Below are positions 37,292 through 45,201 of a stretch of 64,000 bases of DNA, in pieces. Positions within the stretch are counted from its first letter, which is position 1. Each line of letters opens with the position of its first letter. The DNA is from Arcticibacterium luteifluviistationis. GTDB taxonomy: Bacteria > Bacteroidota > Bacteroidia > Cytophagales > Spirosomataceae. Location of the stretch: contig NZ_CP029480.1 in the NCBI RefSeq assembly GCF_003258705.1, positions 5,315,840 to 5,379,839 on the forward strand. The letters are read 5' to 3'. The translations under genes were made by a program, and so were the position numbers. The notes beneath the pieces were generated by a model, which saw only the letters and a program-made list of their open reading frames with translations, was not told the origin of the DNA and did no database searches.

Positions 37292-37542
37292 TTGGCTTTG
37301 ATGTGTTTTCACACAAGCAGAGAAGAAAGTAGATTAAACCCAGAGGGCAATAGCATTTTGCTGGAACAGCAAAACAAGGTGTTATGGAATGAAGAACTGA
37401 TTAGGTTCGGCGTTCAATATTTAAATATAGCCAGTAAGAGTAAAAGCATCAGTTCTTATTATATATAGAATTGGTCAGAAGTTAAAAAAGCTATCAATGT
37501 CATCAGATTTCTCCGAAACTTACAGACTCTAAAGCTGAATAG
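37292..37542 (+). pseudogene. Remnant of a second ECF42-like sigma-factor gene
   Basis: An uninterrupted frame from 37292 to a TAG at 37466-37468 encodes 58 residues without a start codon. It aligns without gaps to residues 252-309 of the sigma factor at 27652-28944, with 43 of 58 identical (for example ALMCFHT, ILLEQQN, GVQYLN, SISSY). After an apparent deletion of about 250 bases, matches resume at 37484-37495 (the codons for KKAI) and 37522-37542 (a frame reading TDSKAE then stop), both matching the sigma factor C-terminus. The divergence shows an old paralogue rather than a recent copy. Sigma regions 2 and 4 are gone, so it cannot act as a sigma factor. Confidence 0.85.
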
Positions 37543-37581
37543 AATCAATAGAACCAAAAACAAAATGATAGACTAAAAAGT

Positions 37582-37622
37582 AAAAACCGGAGAAAAAGAA
37601 CAACAAAAGTTCACTTCCCCGG
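37582..37622 (-). terminator. Terminator of the heme-uptake operon
   Basis: On the minus strand CCGG and GAA/GAAC segments pair with GTTC/TTC and CCGG (37587-37622) in an imperfect stem ending in TTTTT (37582-37586). Confidence 0.55.
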
Positions 37623-37661
37623 CATTACGATTTCAAATCCAATTTGACCTAGTATAGTTGC

Positions 37662-38570
37662 TTAAATTCCTTCTTCATAAACTACAAAATCTTTCAAAAC
37701 AGCATCTAGCTTTTCTCTATTTTCTGCAGAGCTAAGATTCTCTTTATTGATATTATAAAAGAAACTTCCAAGACGCTGGTCATCTACTTTTGACTTAATA
37801 GTAAAGCTTTTATGCTCATTTTCTACTTTATCCCAAGCCGCTCTCACATCACTCCAGTAAGCCTTATTCTTTTCCCACCATGCTTTCGTGGAAGCACATT
37901 TTGACATATCAGAAAGTACATATCCATTATAGCCTTTTTCTGAAGCCAAAAGCACATCAGCTTTGCCTTCTGTTCTTATTATTTTGTCGTTGTCTTGCTC
38001 ATGTAAATAACCTTTATCGGTCACATGAATTCTGTTTCCTCTTCGCATCACGTTATAATCCTTACGATGCGAATACTCTCTTCTAGGCAATGCCGCATCT
38101 GCCGTACTTTCCCAAACAGATTTACCATTCACATGTGCCCATTCTCCTGTTCCCGCATATCTGAGTTCATCTTGTGTTCCGTAAACTTTTTGCGTCCAGC
38201 CATTTTTGAAATTAGTTTTCGCGATGTTGGTATATCTAAAATCATTAGCGGTATTAAAAGAGATTAAATGCGGATCTCTGTAAGTCCAGTCTTCACGCCA
38301 GTGTTTCACCACCATGGTATCATTTATGGCCAAAAGGTGCTGAATAACCACTTTATTTGCTGATTCTTCTAAAACAAACACATACTCCGTGGCATGTTCT
38401 AAATACCTCTCATGAAATTCATAAGTAGTATCGGGAGCAAAGGTTTCGGCATACTGGAAAGTAATATCCATGCAGCCGCACTGCCCTTTAATGGCCTTCA
38501 GATCTTCCGCCTTTTGAGCAGAGACGCCCATAGAAAACATAAGACTCAATATTAGTAGTAATTTTTTCAT
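37662..38570 (-). CDS. DUF6607-like secreted protein of heme-uptake operon
   Basis: This 302-residue protein has a signal peptide (about 1-18, cleaved after VSA). The mature sequence has two cysteines in KGQCGCMDITFQY at the start and an aromatic-rich body (WREDWTYRDPHLI, YNVMRRGNRIHVTDKGYLHEQDN), matching my recollection of the DUF6607 family. It occurs as the last gene of HmuY-type loci. A periplasmic role in heme handling is inferred from context only. Confidence 0.68.
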   Translation of the reverse strand: MKKLLLILSLMFSMGVSAQKAEDLKAIKGQCGCMDITFQYAETFAPDTTYEFHERYLEHATEYVFVLEESANKVVIQHLLAINDTMVVKHWREDWTYRDPHLISFNTANDFRYTNIAKTNFKNGWTQKVYGTQDELRYAGTGEWAHVNGKSVWESTADAALPRREYSHRKDYNVMRRGNRIHVTDKGYLHEQDNDKIIRTEGKADVLLASEKGYNGYVLSDMSKCASTKAWWEKNKAYWSDVRAAWDKVENEHKSFTIKSKVDDQRLGSFFYNINKENLSSAENREKLDAVLKDFVVYEEGI

Positions 38571-38571
38571 T

Positions 38572-38907
38572 TTAATGTTTTTGATTTATTATCTCGTTTA
38601 CCTGTAGCATCAGCACAGACTCATTAATCATCCTTTTGAATTCTTCATATTCGCAAGCAGTAAAAGCGAAATAGGTGTTTGACAGTGGCGTTTGAAAACT
38701 AATGGTTTTACCCCTTCCTACTGGGGTTTCCATAAGGTATGTTCCGTACTCCACGTCTACTATAGTTCCTAAACCTTTAATTTCTTCTTCTTTTAGAAGA
38801 ATGAAAATATTCTGAAAGCAGAGGTTATACCTATCGCATCCTTTGCAATAGCCTATATAACCATAGCTAGATTTACTGATGATGTTTAATGAGCTTTTCT
38901 GACACAT
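38572..38907 (-). CDS. Small Cys-motif protein of heme-uptake operon (DUF6686-like)
   Basis: This 111-residue protein has no signal peptide. It has a CKGCDRYNLCFQNI segment (about 21-34) with three cysteines, and a fourth Cys in FAFTACEYEEF. It lies between HmuY and the DUF6607-like gene with gaps of one and three bases, so it belongs to the same operon. The cysteines could bind a metal or heme in the cytoplasm. The DUF6686 assignment is from memory of the family pattern. Confidence 0.6.
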   Translation of the reverse strand: MCQKSSLNIISKSSYGYIGYCKGCDRYNLCFQNIFILLKEEEIKGLGTIVDVEYGTYLMETPVGRGKTISFQTPLSNTYFAFTACEYEEFKRMINESVLMLQVNEIINQKH

Positions 38908-38910
38908 AAT

Positions 38911-39507
38911 TTATTCGAATTTGGTGGAGCCGTCTGGCTGATATACATATCTGAAAGTATAGTAACGCCCTACCGCGGTGGCGTCAAAGGCGGCTGGATC
39001 TCCTTTGTAATAACTTAGGATTTCTACTTTGGCATAGTTTCCAGAAGAGGTTTTAACAAAAATCACTTTACCAGCTATTGGAGATATTTCATGCGTAGTG
39101 GAGCTATAGTTATACCATCCATTTCCTGAACCAGAAGGAATAGCTAAACCCTCTGCATCGTCAGATTTCATTGTTAAAGATGCTGGTACTTCTGTAAAAT
39201 CAGCGTAGATACCGTCTGCCACAGCTGCCTGAGCAGAACCTGGACCAGAAACCCCACCGTTTACTATCACACTGGTACTTTTAAAGGCTAAATCCCATTT
39301 GGTGCTTGCCGAATCTGCGGTGGTTAATACACCGTCTTCAAAACTGAAAAAAGTATAATGATTATTAGGAGCATCTGAAGGGTTTGCTGCTAAATCGCTC
39401 ACAGTTTCAGAGATTACTGGGTCTTTTGCTACTACAACCTCGTCTTCTTCACAAGAAATAAGCCCTACAAATAGCGTACAAATGGTTAAAAATTTAATCG
39501 CGTTCAT
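38911..39507 (-). CDS. HmuY-family heme-binding lipoprotein
   Basis: This 198-residue lipoprotein (Cys19 in VGLISC) contains the HmuY-type beta-fold core: KWDLAFKSTSVIVNGG, GWYNYSSTTHEISPIAGKVIFVKTSSG-type segments and KVEILSYYKG, then YYTFRYVYQPDG at the end. HmuY proteins capture heme at the surface and hand it to a TonB-dependent receptor. Here the receptor gene lies two genes upstream. The heme-ligating residues cannot be fixed without alignment. Confidence 0.85.
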   Translation of the reverse strand: MNAIKFLTICTLFVGLISCEEDEVVVAKDPVISETVSDLAANPSDAPNNHYTFFSFEDGVLTTADSASTKWDLAFKSTSVIVNGGVSGPGSAQAAVADGIYADFTEVPASLTMKSDDAEGLAIPSGSGNGWYNYSSTTHEISPIAGKVIFVKTSSGNYAKVEILSYYKGDPAAFDATAVGRYYTFRYVYQPDGSTKFE

Positions 39508-39547
39508 TATTTATTTAGAAATTATATAGTTTGAGTTTTATCCTTAA

Positions 39548-40255
39548 TTAATTGATGACGAATGTCATATCACATTTATGGCGAATGGTTTCATAGGCTT
39601 TCCCTTTGAAAGTGCCTGGCACTTCTTCTATCCATTCTACTTCTGCTAGGTATAAGCCTTTCTTATTTGGCACCACACTAGCAAAACCTATCTGATTAGA
39701 GAATTTATCCTGCATCCAACCTTCTGGATTGACCACCCTAATCTTAGTTTTGTTTAATGGCTTACCATCTTTCATGGCATACAGCTCCACGTTATTAGCA
39801 TTCACTTTGCAGAAAGTATCTAAGAAAAGTAACTGGTCAGAAGCCGTCTGATCTTCTCCTACACTAAAGCCCGTTCTTAAGTATTGAATAGGCCTAGTTA
39901 TGCCCAATTTGTGCTTATGCCAATCTTGCACTTCTCTGGTATCATTTAAACCTAGCACTTGAAAATAGCCCTCACTCTTTGGTATATACGTTCCTGTCCA
40001 TTTTGTTTTGGTCTGGCTCATTACTATTTCCTCCACTTCACCGTTAGGCGTAACCACAGTCACTTTTATATCCTTCATTTTATCTAACCTATCTCCCACT
40101 TCTCTTATCTGAGAAGCATATTCTCCATAGTAAAGGTCTATCTGGACTGGCTCTCCTATGGCAGCTTTTGGCTGCTCTATTTCAAACCAGTATCCGTGTG
40201 CTTGTGTTAATAATGGACATACCAATAGCATGACTAATTGCCCGATTTTTTTCAT
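39548..40255 (-). CDS. DUF4198-like exported protein
   Basis: This 235-residue protein has a signal peptide (cleaved after TQA) and a mature start HGYWFEIEQPKAAIGEPVQIDLYYGEY, with a His at the first mature position. The fold appears as two immunoglobulin-like beta domains (about 30-130 and 155-235). The pattern fits DUF4198, whose members accompany metal or heme uptake systems in the periplasm. It lies 30 bases after the TonB receptor in the same operon. The exact role is unknown. Confidence 0.7.
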   Translation of the reverse strand: MKKIGQLVMLLVCPLLTQAHGYWFEIEQPKAAIGEPVQIDLYYGEYASQIREVGDRLDKMKDIKVTVVTPNGEVEEIVMSQTKTKWTGTYIPKSEGYFQVLGLNDTREVQDWHKHKLGITRPIQYLRTGFSVGEDQTASDQLLFLDTFCKVNANNVELYAMKDGKPLNKTKIRVVNPEGWMQDKFSNQIGFASVVPNKKGLYLAEVEWIEEVPGTFKGKAYETIRHKCDMTFVIN

Positions 40256-40285
40256 TTTTATTTATTTATAATTGTTAAAACTCTT

Positions 40286-42358
40286 TTAAATAGAATACCT
40301 CAGTCGGATCCAAAGCTGCCTTCCTGCCTGCCCTGGTTGGTATTGGGCATCTTTAAAATTCAATACATTATCAATACCCGTTTGAAGTGTCCATTTATCA
40401 ATACTTTTTGAAACGGAAGTATTCACCAGTAAAAATCCTTTGGCATATTCATCATCCATATCAATGATGGCATTGCCGTTTTGGTCGTTAAAACCGTATC
40501 TGCCTCTATACATTCCGCGTATATTAAAGCCTAGTTTGTTATCAGTTTCATAGAAAAATTTCAGGTTGGCAGAATGCTTTGACCTATTTAGTAAGCCACC
40601 ATAATCACGGCGACTTACTCTTTCGGTCTCGAGGCTTTCTGGGTTACGTCTATACAAACTCCCCTCAGAAATTTTAGCTAGTATAGATTTGTCTTTTGCT
40701 TCTAGGTATTGATACCCGCCACTTATTTTTAAGCTCCCGCCAAATGATATATTTACCCGCTGACTAACATTAACTTCGGCTCCCTGCGTGAAAACCTCCG
40801 CTAAGTTTCTATAGCTATATACATTTTGCCCGTTTGTCTTTTGAGCTACTGGAAAAGACTCTATAAGGTTACTGACATCGTTTCGGAAAAAATTTACCGT
40901 GGCCGTTCTCCCTTTATTGTTTGTAAACAATAGCCCAATATTACTCGCCAAAGAGCTTTCTGGATTTAATAAACCAAACGAAGATGGGTCAATAAAGATG
41001 TTTGAAATTTGCCCTTGGCTTTCCAGTTTTGCGATGTTAGTTTCTAACTCTTGCGAGCCAAAAACGCTATAACCTGCCACGGCATTTGTGAAGTTTAAAT
41101 AAAGCTGTCTGAAATCTGGTGCTTTATAACCCACCCCTACCGAACCACGGAGTTTGAGCTGAGAATTTACCTTATACATGGCAGCCAGTTTAGGCGAAAA
41201 CTGATTTCTATAAGCGGAGTGAGCATCATACCTCCCTCCCACATTTACTTGAAACTTATCTGACCCATAAAATTCATATTGACCGAAAATATATTTGGTA
41301 TTAAATTTCTTGAGTTCATCATATCTGGTGGCCTCCACAGTTTCATTTACCATTCCTGCCCCCACTAAAAAGAAGTGTTTTTCTGCAAAAGAGAAGTCCA
41401 AAATAGCTTCTGGTCTAAAGAATGTTTGGTTAAAGTAAGATTCGTCATACACGCTTTTATCTTGATCATAAGTGAGCAAAGACTCGGTTTCATACCCTGA
41501 GGCATATAGCCGAGCGGTCAATCCAAGTGAGGTAGAAAACTTATGATTTAAACTCAGGTTTAAGTTTTTATCATGTACAGCACCCGTTTGAGCTATTAAA
41601 GCTGGGCCATCAGTTTCTTCTACTTCATAGTTTCCAGATTGGGATTCTTCAAACAACCTTCCTGAAATTTTAAGCTTGGTGTTTTCACTAAAGTCATAAT
41701 TAATTCTAGGCTGCAAAGTATAATTACTAAAAGGCGACACGGTATTTCCTACAGTCTCCGGAGTAAGGTCATATCCGGCTGATGAATAATGATTTGCGAA
41801 TAGAGAAATGCCTAACTTTTCTTTCTTAAAATTCCCCAAAGCAGATAAATCCCACGTATTATTACTGCCATACCTGGCGTAAACATCGCCACCCATTTTA
41901 TCTGGCTGCTCGGTAATAATATTTATCACGCCTGCCAAAGCCTCCGAGCCATATAAACTAGACGAAGGTCCTTTTACTATTTCTATCTGCTTAATGTTTC
42001 CTACTGCCAGTCTGCTTAATTCTAGAGTACCCGCCGTTCTTCCTATTAAAGGCTCTCCATCTACCAAGATTAGCGTGTAATCAGGATTAAAACCTTGTAA
42101 TTGCACCCCGTTTCCATGGTCATTCACTATAAAAAGACCCGTTTGCTCCGCCAAAACTTCGCTTAGCCTTAAAGAGCCCATTTGTTGAATTTGTTTCTTA
42201 GCTATTACAGTAACTGGCATTGGTAAAGAGCTTAATTGTCGTTCACTTTTAGTAGCCGTTACCACTACTTGCTCTAAGTCTTTAGACAGCAGGCTGTCTA
42301 CCTGTGCCATCCCCCTAAAAGGTATAATTAGTACTAGAAAAATGTAAACTCTTATCAC
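40286..42358 (-). CDS. TonB-dependent outer-membrane receptor, probable heme receptor
   Basis: This 690-residue protein has a signal peptide (about 1-18), a TonB box region (LEQVVVTATKSERQL), a plug domain (VLAEQTGLFIVNDHGNGVQLQG, LVDGEPLIGRTAGTLE, IVKGPSSSLYGSEALAGVINIIT) and a 22-strand-type barrel with a C-terminal aromatic-rich strand. It lacks the SusC N-terminal extension. The HmuY and DUF6607-like genes downstream point to heme or heme-protein as ligand. Its promoter and a Fur-like dyad lie just upstream, and metE is divergent. A cobalamin receptor is the alternative, given the neighbouring riboswitch, but that riboswitch faces the other way. Confidence 0.85.
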   Translation of the reverse strand: MIRVYIFLVLIIPFRGMAQVDSLLSKDLEQVVVTATKSERQLSSLPMPVTVIAKKQIQQMGSLRLSEVLAEQTGLFIVNDHGNGVQLQGFNPDYTLILVDGEPLIGRTAGTLELSRLAVGNIKQIEIVKGPSSSLYGSEALAGVINIITEQPDKMGGDVYARYGSNNTWDLSALGNFKKEKLGISLFANHYSSAGYDLTPETVGNTVSPFSNYTLQPRINYDFSENTKLKISGRLFEESQSGNYEVEETDGPALIAQTGAVHDKNLNLSLNHKFSTSLGLTARLYASGYETESLLTYDQDKSVYDESYFNQTFFRPEAILDFSFAEKHFFLVGAGMVNETVEATRYDELKKFNTKYIFGQYEFYGSDKFQVNVGGRYDAHSAYRNQFSPKLAAMYKVNSQLKLRGSVGVGYKAPDFRQLYLNFTNAVAGYSVFGSQELETNIAKLESQGQISNIFIDPSSFGLLNPESSLASNIGLLFTNNKGRTATVNFFRNDVSNLIESFPVAQKTNGQNVYSYRNLAEVFTQGAEVNVSQRVNISFGGSLKISGGYQYLEAKDKSILAKISEGSLYRRNPESLETERVSRRDYGGLLNRSKHSANLKFFYETDNKLGFNIRGMYRGRYGFNDQNGNAIIDMDDEYAKGFLLVNTSVSKSIDKWTLQTGIDNVLNFKDAQYQPGQAGRQLWIRLRYSI

Positions 42359-42392
42359 TTGTTTTTATTTAGACTTGTTATAAATAGTGGCA

Positions 42393-42423
42393 CAAATATA
42401 TTCGCTCACCTTTAGCTGTACAA
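42393..42423 (-). promoter_or_regulatory. Promoter of the heme-uptake operon
   Basis: On the minus strand TTG (42421-42423), 20 bases and TATATTTG (42393-42400) match the Bacteroidota consensus, about 35 bases upstream of the receptor ATG. Confidence 0.65.
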
Positions 42424-42428
42424 GCTTA

Positions 42429-42445
42429 TTTAGAATTATTTTAAA
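42429..42445. promoter_or_regulatory. Fur-like 17-base dyad
   Basis: TTTAGAATTATTTTAAA equals its own reverse complement at 14 of 17 positions and sits immediately upstream of the -33 element of the receptor gene. AT-rich dyads in this position are what a Fur-family repressor would use. The sequence does not match a canonical Fur box exactly. Confidence 0.4.
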
Positions 42446-42573
42446 TAATAAATTTACCTATAGCATCCTATCCGCAATAGATAAGTCCTCTACAGATGAC
42501 ATCATTAATGGTTATATAATCTACCATAACATACAATTATAGATATATTATCTACAAATATTCAACAACACAG

Positions 42574-42603
42574 TTGTTTTATCTATTCAAATAATTACTT
42601 TTG
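42574..42603 (+). promoter_or_regulatory. Promoter of the metE leader
   Basis: TTG (42574-42576), 19 bases and TACTTTTG (42596-42603) fit the consensus. The predicted start is near 42610, immediately before the riboswitch. Confidence 0.65.
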
Positions 42604-42619
42604 AACCGAAATAGATATA

Positions 42620-42745
42620 GCATTTGGTTTCTACTGCGAGGTAGACTTAAAAAGGAATCATGTGAAACTCATGAACTGTCGTGCAACCGTGACCAGTCTA
42701 AAAACTGGAAGTCGAGATACTTGCCACCTGCTATTGACAACATGC
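42620..42745 (+). ncRNA. Cobalamin riboswitch (aptamer)
   Basis: The leader of metE shows the conserved order of a B12 aptamer. A hairpin TCTAC/GTAGA (42630-42645) comes first, then AAAAAGGAA, then the stem-loop TCATG-TGAAAC-TCATGA, then GTCGTGCAACCGTGA, a second hairpin CCAGT/ACTGG (42693-42708) and the B12-box-like AGTCGAGATACTTGCC (42710-42725). Cobalamin would switch off this B12-independent methionine synthase gene, a well-known regulatory logic. Aptamer ends are approximate. A 69-codon frame over it is not a gene. Confidence 0.88.
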
Positions 42746-42767
42746 TTTCACGACTAAGGCATAGAGT

Positions 42768-42794
42768 CAGGTGGGCAGAAATTAGGATTTCTGC
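42768..42794 (+). promoter_or_regulatory. Expression platform of the metE riboswitch
   Basis: CAGGTGGGC (42768-42776) can pair, with one bulge, to GCCACCTG at the end of the aptamer (42723-42730). An alternative perfect hairpin GCAGAAAT/ATTTCTGC (42775-42794, loop TAGG) overlaps it by two bases, so the two structures compete. No U-run follows. Confidence 0.5.
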
Positions 42795-42850
42795 GTACTT
42801 ACTTCTTTAGCGGAAAGCATACTCAATGAACATTTTAAAAATTCAAAAGT

Positions 42851-45124
42851 ATGCTTAAAAACAATTTGGGATTTCCACGCATAGGAAATCAAAGACAGCT
42901 CAAAAGAGCTTGTGAAAAGTACTGGTCTGGTAAAATTTCTGAAAGCGAGCTTTTAGAAACAGGCAAAACCATTAGGCTGACCAACTGGCAGCTTCAAAAG
43001 GAACATGGCATTGACCTCATTCCGTCAAACGACTTCTCTTTCTATGACCAAGTTTTAGACCATAGCCTGATGTTTGGGACTATTCCTGAGCGATTTAAAG
43101 ACCTCAACAAAACCGACCTATACTTTGCTATGGCAAGAGGTTATCAGTCTGAAAACCAAAATATAAAAGCCTGTGAAATGACTAAATGGTTTGACACCAA
43201 CTACCATTACATAGTACCCGAGTTTCAAGCTTTTCAAACCTTCCATTTAAATGACACTAAGGTTATTGATGAATTTATAGAGGCACAAAATGCAGGCATA
43301 TTAACCAAGCCTGTTTTGATAGGCCCTATCACTTATTTGCTTTTAGGCAAAGTAAAAAATGCCGATTTTAATGCTCTCAGCCTTATTGATAGACTTTTGC
43401 CCGTTTATTTAGAACTGCTAAACAAACTTCATAAAGCTGGAGCAGAATACGTTCAAATAGATGAGCCGTTTTTAGGCCTAGACTTAAATTTCTTCCAAAA
43501 AGAAACGTACAGAACGGTTTATCATAAAATCAAAAATGAGCTTCCTGATTTAAAAATCATACTGAGCACTTATTTCGAGGGCATTGAAGATAATGCATTG
43601 GCGGCTTTAAACCTTCCTGTAGACACCCTACACATTGACCTGAAACGTGCTCCAGACCAATTAGACAATATTCTTAGCAAAATTGGCCCTCACCTAAAAT
43701 TGTCACTTGGGATAATTGATGGAAGAAACATTTGGAAAACAGATTATCAAAATGCTATTCAATTTGTACAGAAAGCAGTAAATCAGCTTGGAGAAGAACG
43801 AGTGATGATAGCTCCCTCCTGCTCGCTTATTCATGTGCCGGTTGATTTAGAAAACGAAACGACGATTGACCCAGAAATTAAAGACTGGTTGGCTTTTGCT
43901 ACGCAAAAACTAATAGAACTAAACGAAATAGCGACTATTCTCGCAGAGCCTAATTCTCCTCTTTTAGCCAGAAACACAGTTTCTATCACAAAAAGAAGCA
44001 CTTCTACTCGCATTCATAAACCAGAGGTAAAAAAGAGAAGTCTTGAAATATCAGACAAAGAACTTAAGCGGAATGCGATTTTTGCAGAGCGTAAAAACTT
44101 ACAAAAGTCGCACCTCAAGCTACCCGATTTTCCAACTACCACCATCGGCTCATTTCCGCAAACAAAAGAAATAAGAACGCTAAGAGCGAATTTGAAGAAA
44201 GGGATTATTACTGCAGAAAACTATGAAGCCGAAATAAAGCGACATACCGCCGAGGTTATCAAATGGCAGGAGGAACTGGGCTTGGATGTGCTGGTACATG
44301 GCGAATTTGAAAGAAACGACATGGTGGAGTATTTTGGCGAACTGCTGGAAGGTTTTGTGTTCTCTGCCAATGGTTGGGTACAGAGTTACGGTAGCCGCTG
44401 TGTGAAACCGCCTATTATTTTTGGTGATATAGAACGACTAAAAGCCATGACGGTGGCGTGGAGCAGCTATGCTCAGTCGCTTAGTGCTAAACCTATGAAA
44501 GGCATGTTGACAGGGCCGCAAACTATTTTGCAATGGTCTTTTGTGCGTGACGACCAGCCTAGGCACGAAACACTTATCCAGCTAGCTTTTGCTGTGAGAG
44601 ATGAGGTGGCCGATTTAGAAAAAGCTGGTTTAAAGATTATTCAGATAGATGAAGCTGCTCTTAGAGAGGGTTTGCCGCTTAAAAAAGCAGACCAAGATGC
44701 GTATTGGAATCATGCCATAAAGGCTTTCAAAATAGCATCTGCTGTGGCTCAACCCGAAACGCAGATTCATACCCACATGTGCTATTCGCAGTTTAAGGGC
44801 ATTATGGATAAACTGGCAGACATGGATGCCGACGTCATTACGATAGAAACCTGTAGGTCTCAAATGGAGCTTTTAGAGAGTTTCCAAGATTTTCAATATC
44901 CTAATGAAATTGGGCCTGGTGTATATGATATTCATAGTCCTACCATTCCTTCGGTTTTAGAAATAGAGCAATCGCTGGAGAAAGCTTTGAAAGTAATTCC
45001 CGAAGGAAACCTTTGGGTAAACCCAGACTGCGGGCTAAAAACCAGGGCTTGGCCAGAAACAGAGGCATCGCTAAAAAATATGGTGCAAGCCGCTCAGAAT
45101 TTAAGATTGAGAAATTTGAATTAG
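42851..45124 (+). CDS. metE: Cobalamin-independent methionine synthase
   Basis: This 757-residue enzyme methylates homocysteine using methyltetrahydropteroyl-triglutamate. The full two-barrel protein is present: the N-terminal half starts LGFPRIGNQRQLKRACEKYWSG, and the C-terminal catalytic half starts near residue 425 (PTTTIGSFPQTKEIR). The zinc ligands are His642 and Cys644 (in HTHMCYSQF) and Cys727 (in VNPDCGLK). Length is normal. Transcription runs through a cobalamin riboswitch, implying the cell also has or imports B12 and probably a MetH elsewhere. Confidence 0.97.
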   Translation: MLKNNLGFPRIGNQRQLKRACEKYWSGKISESELLETGKTIRLTNWQLQKEHGIDLIPSNDFSFYDQVLDHSLMFGTIPERFKDLNKTDLYFAMARGYQSENQNIKACEMTKWFDTNYHYIVPEFQAFQTFHLNDTKVIDEFIEAQNAGILTKPVLIGPITYLLLGKVKNADFNALSLIDRLLPVYLELLNKLHKAGAEYVQIDEPFLGLDLNFFQKETYRTVYHKIKNELPDLKIILSTYFEGIEDNALAALNLPVDTLHIDLKRAPDQLDNILSKIGPHLKLSLGIIDGRNIWKTDYQNAIQFVQKAVNQLGEERVMIAPSCSLIHVPVDLENETTIDPEIKDWLAFATQKLIELNEIATILAEPNSPLLARNTVSITKRSTSTRIHKPEVKKRSLEISDKELKRNAIFAERKNLQKSHLKLPDFPTTTIGSFPQTKEIRTLRANLKKGIITAENYEAEIKRHTAEVIKWQEELGLDVLVHGEFERNDMVEYFGELLEGFVFSANGWVQSYGSRCVKPPIIFGDIERLKAMTVAWSSYAQSLSAKPMKGMLTGPQTILQWSFVRDDQPRHETLIQLAFAVRDEVADLEKAGLKIIQIDEAALREGLPLKKADQDAYWNHAIKAFKIASAVAQPETQIHTHMCYSQFKGIMDKLADMDADVITIETCRSQMELLESFQDFQYPNEIGPGVYDIHSPTIPSVLEIEQSLEKALKVIPEGNLWVNPDCGLKTRAWPETEASLKNMVQAAQNLRLRNLN

Positions 45125-45130
45125 AACCTA

Positions 45131-45161
45131 TTAGAGCCATGAGCAATCCTTGTGGCTCTAA
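45131..45161 (+). terminator. Hairpin after metE
   Basis: The nine-base arms TTAGAGCCA (45131-45139) and TGGCTCTAA (45153-45161) are perfect. The tail is AT-rich but lacks a U-run, so termination efficiency is uncertain. Confidence 0.45.
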
Positions 45162-45201
45162 TCTATAATACAATAGATTACTATTTCATATTAATAAACT
45201 C

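Noticed and set aside
37880..38267. Plus-strand frames opposite the DUF6607-like gene
   Set aside because: They are antisense shadows of a supported operon gene.
40286..42358. Calling the TonB receptor BtuB because a cobalamin riboswitch is next to it
   Set aside because: The riboswitch is on the opposite strand and reads into metE. The receptor's own operon carries HmuY, which points to heme.
42601..42810. 69-codon plus-strand reading frame upstream of metE
   Set aside because: It lies over the cobalamin aptamer and its hairpins, and the translated sequence has no protein-like features.
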